From NCBI RefSeq assembly GCF_001439925.1, contig NZ_LMBV01000002.1:137580-201579 (forward strand): 64,000 bases of DNA. Direction: 5' to 3'. How positions within the stretch are numbered: position 1 is the stretch's first letter; every line of letters begins with the position of its first letter. This document shows, piece after piece, positions 52,906-62,094 of the stretch. Below the pieces are notes generated by a model that was not told the DNA's origin, ran no database searches, and worked only from the letters and a program-made list of their open reading frames with translations. This DNA comes from Peribacillus muralis (GTDB lineage: Bacteria; Bacillota; Bacilli; Bacillales; DSM-1321). Both the position numbers and the translations under genes were made by a program.

Positions 52906-52963
52906 AATATAAACCTCTAAACTATGAGGAATCGGAAGTCTATCTGCATTTCTTATCATAAAC

Positions 52964-53019
52964 AAAAGCACCCTACAGGATAGACTTTTCAAAATGTCTA
53001 TTCTATAGGGTGCTTTTTT
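52964..53019 (-). terminator. Terminator of the siderophore-binding protein gene
   Basis: The two-part hairpin AAAAGCACCCTA..ATAGAC/GTCTAT..TAGGGTGCTTTT lies immediately beyond the minus-strand stop codon. It can work in both directions. Confidence 0.9.
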
Positions 53020-53044
53020 AGCTAGTTTTGCTGGATCGTAATCC

Positions 53045-54034
53045 TTACTTTTCTAGCATGATTTTTTCTAGATCGTCCAACATTTTATTAGCGGCAATGA
53101 CTCCACCGGCTGTATTCCATGTTGCGTCACTGACTTCGTGCGCATTTCCTTTTTTGACTGCATCAAGGTTTTTCCAAAGCGGATCGTTTGTCCACTCTTT
53201 TGCAGTGCTAAGAGCTTGTTTGTCTCCTTCAGGAGCGTAAGTGAAGTAGAAAAGGATATCTCCGTCCATTTTAGGAATGACCTCTTTGCCTACCTCGATC
53301 GCAAGGTTGCCAAGTTTATTATCAGCAGTGAACAGTTCCTTCTGTTGTTCTGCACGTTTGAAGCCTAATTGATCAAAAATCACTCCAGAGAATGAATCAG
53401 TATAATAAATGCGTGTAGTTCCAGCCATGAAACGGACGATGGAAACTTCTTGATTTACCTTGTCACCCAATTTAGCTTTAAGATCTTCAGTGTGTTTATC
53501 GAATTGAGCAATTACGTCGTTCCCTTTTTCTTCTTTGTCTACTGCTTTAGCATAAAGCTTAAAGTTTTCCTTCCAATCCCCTCTAAGCGTTTCCGAAAAG
53601 ACGGTAGGGGCGATTGCACTTAACTTATCATAAATCGCTTCTTGGCGAATCTTGCTGCCGATAATCAGGTCAGGCTTTAATGATGCGATTTTCTCTAAGT
53701 TCACTTCATGTTCCACACCAACAACTTCGACTCCATCCATATCGTCTTTAATATGGTCATACCAAGGGTCTCCCAGCCAAGATTGTACGGCACCAACAGG
53801 TTTAATTCCTAAAGCGATTAATGCCTCAGTACCTTCATTCGTTAGTACGACCACTCGTTTTGGTGCTTTTTTCAATTCAGTCTTACCCATGGCATGCTCG
53901 ATTGTATAGCTTGTATCCTCTTTTTTGTCATCCTCTTTATTTTCTGAGGCTTTATCATCCGTATTGCCGCAAGCAGCAAGCAGGAAGACTGCAAATATAG
54001 TAAAAATGGTGAATAATGACTTAATCCTGAACAT
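53045..54034 (-). CDS. Iron-siderophore ABC transporter substrate-binding lipoprotein
   Basis: It captures ferric siderophore outside the cell and passes it to the permeases encoded divergently. The 329-residue protein has a lipobox LLAAC near residue 21, an acidic spacer rich in Asp/Glu/Lys, and a FecB/FhuD-type class III binding fold (about 55-325; KRVVVLTNEGTEALIALGIKPVGA, cited in part; IASLKPDLIIGSKIRQE). It resembles B. subtilis YfiY (schizokinen/arthrobactin uptake) in length. A Fur-type box is just upstream. The siderophore is not determined by sequence. Confidence 0.9.
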   Translation of the reverse strand: MFRIKSLFTIFTIFAVFLLAACGNTDDKASENKEDDKKEDTSYTIEHAMGKTELKKAPKRVVVLTNEGTEALIALGIKPVGAVQSWLGDPWYDHIKDDMDGVEVVGVEHEVNLEKIASLKPDLIIGSKIRQEAIYDKLSAIAPTVFSETLRGDWKENFKLYAKAVDKEEKGNDVIAQFDKHTEDLKAKLGDKVNQEVSIVRFMAGTTRIYYTDSFSGVIFDQLGFKRAEQQKELFTADNKLGNLAIEVGKEVIPKMDGDILFYFTYAPEGDKQALSTAKEWTNDPLWKNLDAVKKGNAHEVSDATWNTAGGVIAANKMLDDLEKIMLEK

Positions 54035-54061
54035 TTATGTATCCCTCCCGATTATAAGCAA

Positions 54062-54076
54062 ATGATAATCATTCGC
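54062..54076 (-). promoter_or_regulatory. Fur box of the substrate-binding protein gene
   Basis: ATGATAATCATTCGC matches most of the Fur consensus TGATAATNATTATCA (TGATAAT-C-ATT). It lies about 30 bp upstream of the binding-protein ATG. Confidence 0.72.
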
Positions 54077-54126
54077 ACTTAACAGCCTCATCATAAAATG
54101 AATATACTTTTCTGTCAATATATAAT

Positions 54127-54141
54127 TGAAAATGATTATCA
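54127..54141 (+). promoter_or_regulatory. Fur box of the permease genes
   Basis: TGAAAAT-G-ATTATCA differs by one base from the 15-bp Fur consensus TGATAATNATTATCA. It lies about 80 bp upstream of the first permease start. Confidence 0.82.
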
Positions 54142-54218
54142 AAATCGTTGACATATTTCCGTTGCCGACCGTACAATTGAATATAATAGTATAAACATGA
54201 ATGGAAAGGTAACAGGAT

Positions 54219-55223
54219 ATGTTATTGAAAAATACATGGCAGAAATGGATGGGGCTATTCATTACCATTCTTTTGCTGCTTTTTTTAGTGTGCTCGAGCA
54301 TTGTATACGGTTATACGAATACTACATGGCAAATGGCCATTGATGCTTTCACCCATTTCGATGGGTCGAACGAACATATCGTAATCCAATCGGTCAGACT
54401 CCCACGAGCCCTGATCGCTTCGGCAATTGGTGCAAGTTTAGCTATTTCAGGTGTGCTGATGCAAACACTGACTAAAAACCCGCTTGCTTCTCCGGATATT
54501 TTCGGAGTCAACGCCGGTGCGGGATTGGCGGTAGTCACTGGTATCACCATCCTTGGGATAAGCAATCTTCAAATATTCACTTGGTTATCATTCATCGGTG
54601 CCGCAATCGCGGCAACAAGTATATATATGATAGGAAGCATGGGACGGGGCGGCATGACACCCATGAAGCTGACTTTGGCTGGGGCAGCGATGTCCGCCAT
54701 GGTAGCTTCACTGACGCAAGGTCTTCTAGTTTCCAATGAGGCCCTGTTGGATCAAGTATTGTTCTGGCTTGCCGGATCGGTTTCCGGCAGGAGTCTCGAT
54801 AATTTAATTTCGGTCCTTCCTTACCTTCTCGCTGGATGGGGACTGGCCTTGATCGTTTCCGGGAAAATGAATGTGTTATCCATGGGTGAAGATGTGGCAA
54901 AAGGTCTCGGACTGAATGTCGTTATCCTAAAATTGGTACTGGGGCTGGCAATCATCCTGCTCGCCGGCGGATCAGTGGCGGTGGCTGGACCGATAGGATT
55001 CATAGGAATTGTCGTTCCACATCTTACCCGTTATATAGTAGGAACCGATCATCGCTGGCTGGTTCCGTTTTCCGGACTTCTCGGGGCGGTGCTTTTAATA
55101 GCTGCCGATATCATATCCAGGTATATCCTGATGCCGCGAGAAGTTCCAGTAGGAGTCATGACGGCGATAATTGGCACCCCATTCTTTATTTACATAGCTA
55201 GAAAGGGGTTCAGCAGCCGATGA
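54219..55223 (+). CDS. Iron-siderophore ABC permease, FecCD family (first)
   Basis: The 334-residue membrane protein has about nine to ten membrane segments and the family motifs RLPRALIA, GVLMQTLTKNPLASPDIFG and GPIGFIGIVVPHLTR, the last being part of the ATPase-coupling region. Length matches B. subtilis YfiZ (333). Its stop overlaps the next permease start (ATGA), so the two form a heterodimer from one transcript. No ATPase gene follows; the complex probably borrows a shared ATPase such as YusV. Confidence 0.92.
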   Translation: MLLKNTWQKWMGLFITILLLLFLVCSSIVYGYTNTTWQMAIDAFTHFDGSNEHIVIQSVRLPRALIASAIGASLAISGVLMQTLTKNPLASPDIFGVNAGAGLAVVTGITILGISNLQIFTWLSFIGAAIAATSIYMIGSMGRGGMTPMKLTLAGAAMSAMVASLTQGLLVSNEALLDQVLFWLAGSVSGRSLDNLISVLPYLLAGWGLALIVSGKMNVLSMGEDVAKGLGLNVVILKLVLGLAIILLAGGSVAVAGPIGFIGIVVPHLTRYIVGTDHRWLVPFSGLLGAVLLIAADIISRYILMPREVPVGVMTAIIGTPFFIYIARKGFSSR

Positions 55224-56275
55224 AGTCATATAAAAGCTTTCGTTTATTTAATGAAAAACTATCATTCTTAATCGATAAAAAAGCGATGATCGTCGTTTTC
55301 ATCTTATTTTTGGTCACTTTCTCTGTCTTTATAATCAGCACTGGATTGGGCGAAATGAATATTCATCCATGGAATGTCCTGCAGGTTTTATTCGGAGGGG
55401 GAACGGATGGCGATCGCCTAATCATCCAGTCCTTTCGCCTGCCTAGAATAATCCTTGCCCTTTTGGCAGGGATGGGACTTGCCGTAGCGGGAGGAATTCT
55501 TCAGGGGATGATCAGAAATCCGCTTGCCTCGCCCGATATCCTTGGAATAACAGGAGGGGCGACTGTGGCGGTCGTTGGATTCATGGCGATTTTTAGCGAC
55601 AAGAATCATTCTTTAACGGTGAGCATCAATTGGCTGCCGCTAGCAGCCTTCATCGGTGCGACAATCGTGGCGATCCTCGTCTACTCCTTGGCTTGGAAAA
55701 ATGGAGTTCCCCCGATAAGGCTCGTATTGATCGGGATCGGGGTAATGGCCTTAATGAAGGCGCTCACGACGATGATGATGATTCTCGGCCCGGTCTATCT
55801 TGCGAGCCAGGCCAACCTCTGGATTACGGGATCCGTGTCCACCTCTACATGGAATGATATTTCCATACTGGCTCCATGGACGTTTCTGTTTTTATTGATT
55901 GCCTTTCTGTATGCGAGAAATATAAATTTACAGGAGCTCGGCGATGACCTGGCGACGGGGCTTGGCGGGCAGGTTCAAAAACAGCGGTTCATATTATTGA
56001 TGATCAGTACGGCTTTGATTGGCGGTGCGACGGCTTTTGCTGGAGGAATAGGCTTTGTCGGATTAATGGCACCCCATATGGCTAGAAGGTTGGTGGGTTC
56101 TAGTTTTGGTGTGCTGTTGCCCGCATCAGCTTTGCTTGGCGGCATCCTCGTCATGATAGCGGATTTGATTGGACGCACGTTATTCTCCCCGTTGGAAATA
56201 CCAGCCGGTGTCTTTACGGCGAGCATCGGTGCTCCATATTTCATTTATTTACTTTATCGAACGAGAAATGCATAA
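55220..56275 (+). CDS. Iron-siderophore ABC permease, FecCD family (second)
   Basis: This is the second permease half, 351 residues, with an additional N-terminal extension of about 25 residues before the first membrane segment. Motifs are RLPRIILALLAG, GGILQGMIRNPLASPDILG and GGIGFVGLMAPHMARRLVG. It resembles B. subtilis YfhA (343). The gene overlaps its partner by 4 nt and ends at a strong bidirectional terminator. Confidence 0.92.
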   Translation: MKSYKSFRLFNEKLSFLIDKKAMIVVFILFLVTFSVFIISTGLGEMNIHPWNVLQVLFGGGTDGDRLIIQSFRLPRIILALLAGMGLAVAGGILQGMIRNPLASPDILGITGGATVAVVGFMAIFSDKNHSLTVSINWLPLAAFIGATIVAILVYSLAWKNGVPPIRLVLIGIGVMALMKALTTMMMILGPVYLASQANLWITGSVSTSTWNDISILAPWTFLFLLIAFLYARNINLQELGDDLATGLGGQVQKQRFILLMISTALIGGATAFAGGIGFVGLMAPHMARRLVGSSFGVLLPASALLGGILVMIADLIGRTLFSPLEIPAGVFTASIGAPYFIYLLYRTRNA

Positions 56276-56319
56276 AAAAAGAAGCAGCTGTCCCATTGGG
56301 CACACTGCTTCTTTTTTTG
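56274..56319. terminator. Bidirectional terminator between the permeases and yceI
   Basis: The hairpin AAAAAAAGAAGCAG/CTGCTTCTTTTTTT is symmetrical and serves both converging genes. Confidence 0.9.
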
Positions 56320-56321
56320 CC

Positions 56322-56855
56322 TTAAGCTTCTTTAGCTGCCTCGATGTCGAGGGTAAGAGTGATCTGGTCACCAATAAGGACGCCGCCCGTTTCCAATGCT
56401 GCGTTATAGGTTAAACCATAGTCACTGCGTTTCACTTTCCCTTTACCGCTAAATCCTGCTTTTTCATTTCCCCATGGATCTTTTCCTTGGCCTTCGAAGG
56501 TGATGGCAAAGGTTTCTTCCTGTGTGATTCCATTAAGGGTTACATTTCCTGTAACATCGTATTCATCGTCATCCGTTTTCACAATCTTTGTAGATTTGAA
56601 CGTTAATGTTGGATTATTTTCAACATCGAAGAAGTCAGCTGAACGCAGGTGATTATCTCTGTCTGCATTACGAGTGTCAATGCTGGCTACATCTACGGTA
56701 AAATCGATTTCTGCAGTAGTCAGATCCAATGGGTTCGCTGAAATGCTTGCATTGAATTTGTTAAAGCTTCCTTTTACTTTAGCGATCATCATATGCTTTA
56801 CGGAAAATTCAATGGTACTGTGTGTTGGGTCAATTGTCCAATTCGTATTTGTCAT
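56322..56855 (-). CDS. YceI-like polyisoprenoid-binding family protein
   Basis: The 177-residue protein is a lipocalin-like barrel with WTIDPTHSTIEFSVKHMM at the start, NADRDNHLRSADFFDVENNP in the middle and YGLTYNAALETGGVLIGD at the end (all YceI signatures). It has no signal peptide, so it is cytoplasmic. E. coli YceI binds isoprenoids; the Bacillus role is not known. A TTAGGAGGAA ribosome site precedes the ATG. A MarR-type palindrome lies 36 bp upstream. Confidence 0.9.
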   Translation of the reverse strand: MTNTNWTIDPTHSTIEFSVKHMMIAKVKGSFNKFNASISANPLDLTTAEIDFTVDVASIDTRNADRDNHLRSADFFDVENNPTLTFKSTKIVKTDDDEYDVTGNVTLNGITQEETFAITFEGQGKDPWGNEKAGFSGKGKVKRSDYGLTYNAALETGGVLIGDQITLTLDIEAAKEA

Positions 56856-56890
56856 GATTATTCCTCCTAAAAATTAATCTCGAAACTATT

Positions 56891-56908
56891 TATCTTTAAT
56901 TTGAGATA
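56891..56908 (-). promoter_or_regulatory. MarR-type (MhqR-like) operator candidate upstream of yceI
   Basis: The 18-mer TATCTTTAATTTGAGATA is a palindrome with 7 of 9 half-site matches. It resembles the MhqR/MarR-type pattern TATCTCGAATTCGAGATA, known to bind thiol- or quinone-responsive repressors. A related ATCTCGAAA half-site lies at 56877-56885. Confidence 0.45.
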
Positions 56909-57106
56909 TTTGAACTTAATGTAATTATAAGAGATGATGGAGAAGGTGTCAACTGAAATCTTTTCCTGAATTTAGAAAACACGGAAATAACCTGTGCATC
57001 AAGAGTGCGCAGCGTTTTCCTTTTTTTGAGCAAGAGAGAAGTGGTTTTTAAATGAAATCCGAGATTAGATTGGATATTGGTTTTGACCGTATGTTGTTTT
57101 TCAAAC

Positions 57107-57248
57107 GAAACTATATAAGGTTGATTGGAGCGTAAGTGCGAGACTCCTGCGGAAGCAGCGGGACAGGTGAGACCCACAGGCGTTCACGCCGAGGTGGCTC
57201 CCCGCCCGCCCGGCGGAAAGCGAGCACTGGAGTGGAAATCAACCTCAA
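57107..57248 (+). repeat. Dispersed foldback repeat, copy with 9-bp inverted ends
   Basis: The element begins AGGTTGATTGGAGCG and ends GGAAATCAACCT, so AGGTTGATT and AATCAACCT form perfect 9-bp terminal inverted repeats about 125 bp apart. GAGACTCCTGCGG, GTGAGACCCACAGGCG, GAGGTGGCTC and GGCGGAAAGCGAGC are shared with the other copies. The flank GAAACTATAT is shared with the truncated copy at 20.5 kb. Confidence 0.82.
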
Positions 57249-57902
57249 CTCATTTCTTGTTGAATAGCAACAACGTATGATAAAACAGCCAAAATAAAAG
57301 AGTCAGCAAACTCAATGTTTGTTGTCTCTTTTAAAAGCATTAATACTGATATTTTTCCTGAAAAGTTTTCGAAACAAAGAGATCAATCCGATTATAACTA
57401 AGACAGTAATAATACTTCCCGGAATTCCAAAACTACTTAACATAAGGATTCTCCTTTTTCGGTCGGTTTACTGTAAATATAAAACCCAAAATCAAGACAA
57501 GCGGCATAGCTGAAACCAAAAATTTCATTAACAAAATAATTTCCCCCAATTGATGGTTTATTTATAGCTACACAATTAAAGTACCATGAATTGTTAAAGG
57601 TGATTATTTCAATTTTGAAATGGGAAATTCCAATTTTGGAAAGGGAAATAATATAGATAAGTAAATGCTAGATGATTTGAAAGAGATGGTCTGTCGAACC
57701 GACTGTGGTCCTAAATAATAGGATTGATAATCTATATCCAGTCCTTTTGGTTTTCTTCGGCAGCTCCACGTAATTGTTGGCTGTTTCGTCTTTACGGCCC
57801 ATTAAAGAAATTAAAATTTATTGCAAGTTTCTAGATTGAAATGAAGGGAATAGGGGAAAGTATAGAGATAGTATGGTTTATATTAACAAAGGAGGTATTT
57901 TT
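57249..57902. other. Long intergenic region upstream of the catalase gene
   Basis: A hairpin AAAAGAG..GCAAAC/GTTTGT..CTCTTTT with a following T-run (57297-57335) looks like an orphan terminator. Two or three short open frames (for example 57319-57513) lack good ribosome sites and I do not call them genes. The sigma-B promoter of the catalase lies at its right end. Nothing else is recognised. Confidence 0.5.
57827..57851 (+). promoter_or_regulatory. Sigma-B (or sigma-F) type promoter of the catalase gene
   Basis: GTTTCT at 57827-57832, a 13-nt spacer and GGGAAT at 57846-57851 fit the sigma-B pattern GTTTAA-N12-15-GGGWAT. The match also resembles sigma-F promoters (GYWTA with GGnnAnAnT), so B. 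subtilis katX-type forespore control is possible. Confidence 0.68.
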
Positions 57903-59480
57903 TTGTCTGAAGAATCCAAAAAAACAAATGATGAATCCAAAGAAACATTGACGAACAGGCAAGGCCACCCTGTAACGAATAACCAGAGTCTTAGAACAGT
58001 GGGGAACAGGGGTCCAAGTACACTGGAGAACTACGATTTCCTGGAAAAGATCAGCCATTTCGATAGGGAGAGAATTCCTGAACGGGTCGTGCATGCCCGT
58101 GGTGCAGGAGCCCATGGTTATTTTGTTCCGACTGGTAAAGCAGGGGACGAGCCGATATCAAAATATACGAGGGCGAAGGTTTTTCAGGTAGAAGGCAAAA
58201 AAACACCGGTATTCGTGAGGTTTTCATCTGTTATCCATGGCGGGACATCTCCGGAAACGTTACGTGATCCGAGGGGGTTTGCCGTGAAATTTTATACGGA
58301 AGATGGGAACTGGGATCTTGTCGGGAATAATCTGAAAATCTTTTTTATCCGTGATGCGATGAAATTCCCGGATTTGATCCATGCCTTCAAACCAGATCCG
58401 GTCACGAACATTCAAGATGGGCGAAGGATTTTCGATTTTTGCTCGAGTTCTCCGGAAACCTTTCATATGGTCACGTTTTTATTTTCCCCTTGGGGTATCC
58501 CAGCCAATTATCGCATGATGCAAGGCTCAGGCGTCAATACGTATAAATGGGTGAATGAAGAAGGCAAAGCCGTACTCGTCAAATATCACTGGGAACCGAA
58601 GCAGGGCATCAAGAACTTGACACAGAAGGAAGCCAATGAAATTCAAGCAACGAATTTCAATCATGCCACACAGGATTTATATGAAGCGATCGAACGAGGG
58701 GAATTTCCGGAATGGGATCTGAACGTACAGATCATGAGTGATGATGATCACCCCGAGTTGGACTTCGATCCGCTCGATGATACAAAGATTTGGCCAAAGG
58801 ATGAATTCCTATGGATGCATGTCGGCACGATGGTATTGGATAGAAACCCGCAGGATTATTTCACTGAAGTCGAACAGGTTGCATTCGGTACGGGCGTCTT
58901 GGTGGATGGCCTTGACTTTTCGGATGACAAGATGCTTCAGGGGCGTACCTTCTCTTACTCCGATACACAACGCCACCGTGTGGGGGCGAATTACCTGCAA
59001 TTGCCGATCAATGCTCCAAAGAAGCCAACAGCCACGAATCAGACTGGCGGACAAATGCAATATGAAGTGGGCAGAGGTAACCAAAGCCCCCACATAAACT
59101 ATGAACCATCAACCGTAGGAGGCTTGAAAGAAGCCGAGCAAACGGGTAAGGAGTATACCCCTTTCGTAGAAGGGAAACTGGTCCGTGAGACAATTGATCG
59201 CCAAAGCAATACGAAACAGGCTGGTGAAACATACCGTGAATTCGAAGATTGGGAAAGGGACGAATTGATCTCCAATTTAGTATCGGCTTTAGCACCTGCA
59301 GACCCGCGCATCCAAGAAAAAATGATCGCCCTCGCAAAAGAGGCTGATGAAGATTATGGCCGCAGACTTGAAGAGGGACTGGATTCCGCTTCCGAAGAAA
59401 CGGAATCCTCCAAACCGATGGGAGGAACGGATGAACCAGGTGACGCTGCCAGAGAAGGACATGAAGCGGATCCTTATTGA
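57903..59480 (+). CDS. Monofunctional haem catalase, small-subunit clade
   Basis: It converts H2O2 to water and oxygen. A TTG at 57903 has AAAGGAGGTA upstream and gives 525 residues; the ATG further upstream has no ribosome site. Active-site His lies in [13 protein letters not shown], Asn in [12 protein letters not shown], and the haem-ligand Tyr in [15 protein letters not shown]. The acidic, Ser/Glu-rich extension after 500 is unusual for KatA. Length and the stress-type promoter fit the KatX or KatE line, but it lacks the large extra C-terminal domain of KatE. Confidence 0.93.
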   Translation: MSEESKKTNDESKETLTNRQGHPVTNNQSLRTVGNRGPSTLENYDFLEKISHFDRERIPERVVHARGAGAHGYFVPTGKAGDEPISKYTRAKVFQVEGKKTPVFVRFSSVIHGGTSPETLRDPRGFAVKFYTEDGNWDLVGNNLKIFFIRDAMKFPDLIHAFKPDPVTNIQDGRRIFDFCSSSPETFHMVTFLFSPWGIPANYRMMQGSGVNTYKWVNEEGKAVLVKYHWEPKQGIKNLTQKEANEIQATNFNHATQDLYEAIERGEFPEWDLNVQIMSDDDHPELDFDPLDDTKIWPKDEFLWMHVGTMVLDRNPQDYFTEVEQVAFGTGVLVDGLDFSDDKMLQGRTFSYSDTQRHRVGANYLQLPINAPKKPTATNQTGGQMQYEVGRGNQSPHINYEPSTVGGLKEAEQTGKEYTPFVEGKLVRETIDRQSNTKQAGETYREFEDWERDELISNLVSALAPADPRIQEKMIALAKEADEDYGRRLEEGLDSASEETESSKPMGGTDEPGDAAREGHEADPY

Positions 59481-59488
59481 TCGTTAAA

Positions 59489-59527
59489 GAAGCAAACTTC
59501 CTTTTAAAGGGGTGTGCTTCCTTTTTT
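59489..59527 (+). terminator. Terminator of the catalase gene
   Basis: The hairpin GAAGCA..CTTT/AAAG..TGCTTC is followed by seven T. Confidence 0.85.
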
Positions 59528-59666
59528 TATGGGTATAATTGTAAAGTGGCTTGGAATGTTCTTTTTTAAGACGTAAGAACAACAAGCAGGAAATAGATTG
59601 GCAAAAAACATCATAATCATTTAAACTGAAACTACTCTATTTTTCTCTGACAAAGGAGATGAAAAA

Positions 59667-59897
59667 ATGATTAAAATTCTTTCTGCCCTTTTCCTTCCTT
59701 GCCTTCTTGTCATGCTTTTTTCAAGGGTCACCTATAACAATATCGTGGGCCTTGTCCTAACGGTTGCCTTGATTACAGCTTCTGCATATAAAGGTTATAC
59801 GCATACGAACTTATTGATCATCGTTGATGCATTATCCCTGACAGTGGGATTCTGGCTATCCAAAAGGATGATGAAACGAACATCCAAGAGCGCCTGA
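59667..59897 (+). CDS. csbA: CsbA small membrane protein
   Basis: The 76-residue protein has two or three hydrophobic segments (2-25, 26-45, 50-65) and a basic end (SKRMMKRTSKSA). It is identical in length to B. subtilis CsbA, a sigma-B dependent protein of unknown function that lies directly upstream of uvrBA. An AAAGGAGATG ribosome site precedes the ATG. A sigma-B promoter is not convincing here. Confidence 0.88.
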   Translation: MIKILSALFLPCLLVMLFSRVTYNNIVGLVLTVALITASAYKGYTHTNLLIIVDALSLTVGFWLSKRMMKRTSKSA

Positions 59898-59917
59898 GTC
59901 CAAAGGTGCTTTTTTTG
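59889..59917 (+). terminator. Terminator of csbA
   Basis: The short hairpin AGCGCCT/AGGTGCT at the csbA stop codon is followed by seven T. Confidence 0.82.
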
Positions 59918-60102
59918 TACTCAGCTCGGCTTCACCCTTGGCCATATTCGATAAAAAGTAGAATGCGTGTTCGCTTATCGCTGGTTTGTTTTGAGCCAGT
60001 TGTGGTAGAATGTGTATATATACTTTCTTTAACCGGAATAAATAGGGATATGGCCATGTCCCGTTTTTCATATAAAAATATTTCAATAGGAGGCTATGCT
60101 TG

Positions 60103-62088
60103 GTGAAGGATAAGTTTGAGTTAGTCTCAAAATACTCTCCTCAAGGAGATCAACCTGCAGCAATTGAAATGCTTGTCGATGGCATTAAAGAAGGAAAAGA
60201 AATGCAGACATTACTGGGAGCGACGGGGACAGGGAAAACGTTCACCGTTTCCAATGTAATCCAACAAATCAATAAACCGACTCTTGTCATTGCCCACAAT
60301 AAAACGTTGGCAGGGCAGCTTTACAGTGAATTCAAAGAGTTTTTTCCTAATAATGCCGTTGAATATTTTGTTAGTTATTATGATTACTACCAGCCAGAGG
60401 CTTATGTTCCATCTACCGATACATTCATCGAGAAGGATGCCAGCATCAATGATGAGATCGATAAGCTGCGTCACTCGGCAACTTCGTCTTTGTTCGAAAG
60501 AAAAGATGTCATCATCATTGCCAGTGTTTCGTGCATTTATGGGCTAGGGTCTCCGGAAGAATACAGGGAGATGGTGGTTTCCCTCAGAACAGGCATGGAA
60601 ATGGACCGGAATGCCTTGCTGCACAGGCTAGTGGACATTCAATATGAGCGGAATGACATTGCATTTCAACGCGGGACCTTCCGCGTGCGCGGCGATGTGG
60701 TCGAAATTTTCCCGGCCTCCCGTGATGAACATTGCGTAAGGGTCGAGTTTTTTGGAGATGAAATAGATCGCATCCGGGAAGTCGATGCGCTGACCGGTGA
60801 GATTACTGGTGAACGCGAACATATCGCCATTTTCCCGGCATCCCATTTCGTAACCCGTGAAGAGAAAATGAAAATAGCGATCGAAAACATCGAGCAAGAG
60901 TTGGAAGTGCGATTGAAGGATTTAAGGGAAGACGACAAGCTGCTGGAAGCCCAGCGCTTGGAGCAAAGGACCCGTTATGATCTGGAAATGATGCGGGAAA
61001 TGGGCTTTTGTTCAGGAATCGAGAACTATTCCCGACATTTGACGCTTCGTCCTGCAGGAGCGACGCCATACACGTTGATTGATTACTTTCCAGAGAATTT
61101 CCTCTTGGTCGTTGATGAATCGCACGTGACTCTTTCGCAGGTCAGGGGAATGTTCAATGGAGATCAGGCACGGAAGCAAGTGCTCGTCGATCATGGCTTC
61201 CGTCTGCCATCAGCAAAGGATAACCGTCCGCTACGATTTGAGGAATTCGAGAAAAAGGTCCATCAGTCTATCTTCGTTTCAGCGACACCGGGACCATATG
61301 AACTCGAGCATACACCTGAAATGGTCCAGCAGATCATCCGTCCTACCGGCTTGCTTGACCCAACAATCGAGGTTCGACCAATTGAAGGGCAGATAGATGA
61401 TATGATCGGTGAAATTCAGGATCGGGTCAAAAAGAATGAACGTGTCCTGATTACGACCTTAACGAAAAAGATGTCCGAAGACTTGACGGATTATTTAAAG
61501 GAAATCGGCATCAAGGTCCAGTACCTTCATTCGGAAGTGAAAACATTAGAAAGAATAGAAATCATCCGCGAGCTGCGAATGGGCAAATATGATGTGCTGG
61601 TCGGAATCAACCTTTTGCGAGAAGGATTGGATATACCGGAAGTGTCGCTAGTGACCATCCTCGATGCCGATAAAGAAGGTTTTCTCCGCTCGGAGCGTTC
61701 GCTCATCCAGACGATGGGCCGTGCCGCTCGGAATGCCAACGGACATGTCATCATGTATGCAGACCGCATCACGAATTCGATGGAGCTTGCCATTAGTGAA
61801 ACGAAGCGGCGCCGTGAAATCCAGGAAAAATATAATGAAAAACATGGAATCCTGCCGCAAACCATTCAAAAGGATATTCGTGACTCCATCAGGGCTACCC
61901 ATGTAGCGGAAGAAGGGGAAGCGTATCAGGAAGATGCTGCGCCAAGCTTCGCGAAGCTCCCTAAAAAAGAGCGCCTGAAAGTGATGGAAAGCATGGAAAA
62001 GGAAATGAAGGAAGCGGCAAAGGCGCTGGACTTCGAGCGAGCTGCCGAGCTGCGTGATTTATTACTAGAGTTAAAAGCGGAAGGGTGA
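60103..62088 (+). CDS. uvrB: Excinuclease ABC subunit B
   Basis: UvrB verifies DNA damage and guides UvrC incision. The start is GTG 60103, nine nt after TAGGAGG and matching the KDxFELVSKY start of relatives. The 661-residue protein has Walker [11 protein letters not shown] (about 38-47), the beta-hairpin region with [19 protein letters not shown], helicase motifs VDESHVT and [20 protein letters not shown], and the C-terminal UVR motif ([12 protein letters not shown]) that binds UvrC. uvrA follows 6 nt after the stop. Confidence 0.97.
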   Translation: MKDKFELVSKYSPQGDQPAAIEMLVDGIKEGKEMQTLLGATGTGKTFTVSNVIQQINKPTLVIAHNKTLAGQLYSEFKEFFPNNAVEYFVSYYDYYQPEAYVPSTDTFIEKDASINDEIDKLRHSATSSLFERKDVIIIASVSCIYGLGSPEEYREMVVSLRTGMEMDRNALLHRLVDIQYERNDIAFQRGTFRVRGDVVEIFPASRDEHCVRVEFFGDEIDRIREVDALTGEITGEREHIAIFPASHFVTREEKMKIAIENIEQELEVRLKDLREDDKLLEAQRLEQRTRYDLEMMREMGFCSGIENYSRHLTLRPAGATPYTLIDYFPENFLLVVDESHVTLSQVRGMFNGDQARKQVLVDHGFRLPSAKDNRPLRFEEFEKKVHQSIFVSATPGPYELEHTPEMVQQIIRPTGLLDPTIEVRPIEGQIDDMIGEIQDRVKKNERVLITTLTKKMSEDLTDYLKEIGIKVQYLHSEVKTLERIEIIRELRMGKYDVLVGINLLREGLDIPEVSLVTILDADKEGFLRSERSLIQTMGRAARNANGHVIMYADRITNSMELAISETKRRREIQEKYNEKHGILPQTIQKDIRDSIRATHVAEEGEAYQEDAAPSFAKLPKKERLKVMESMEKEMKEAAKALDFERAAELRDLLLELKAEG

Positions 62089-62094
62089 CGAAAC

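Noticed and set aside
57319-57513. 64-residue open frame between the repeat and the catalase gene
   Set aside because: No ribosome site in front of the start, and it overlaps a hairpin with a T-run. A small membrane peptide cannot be fully excluded.
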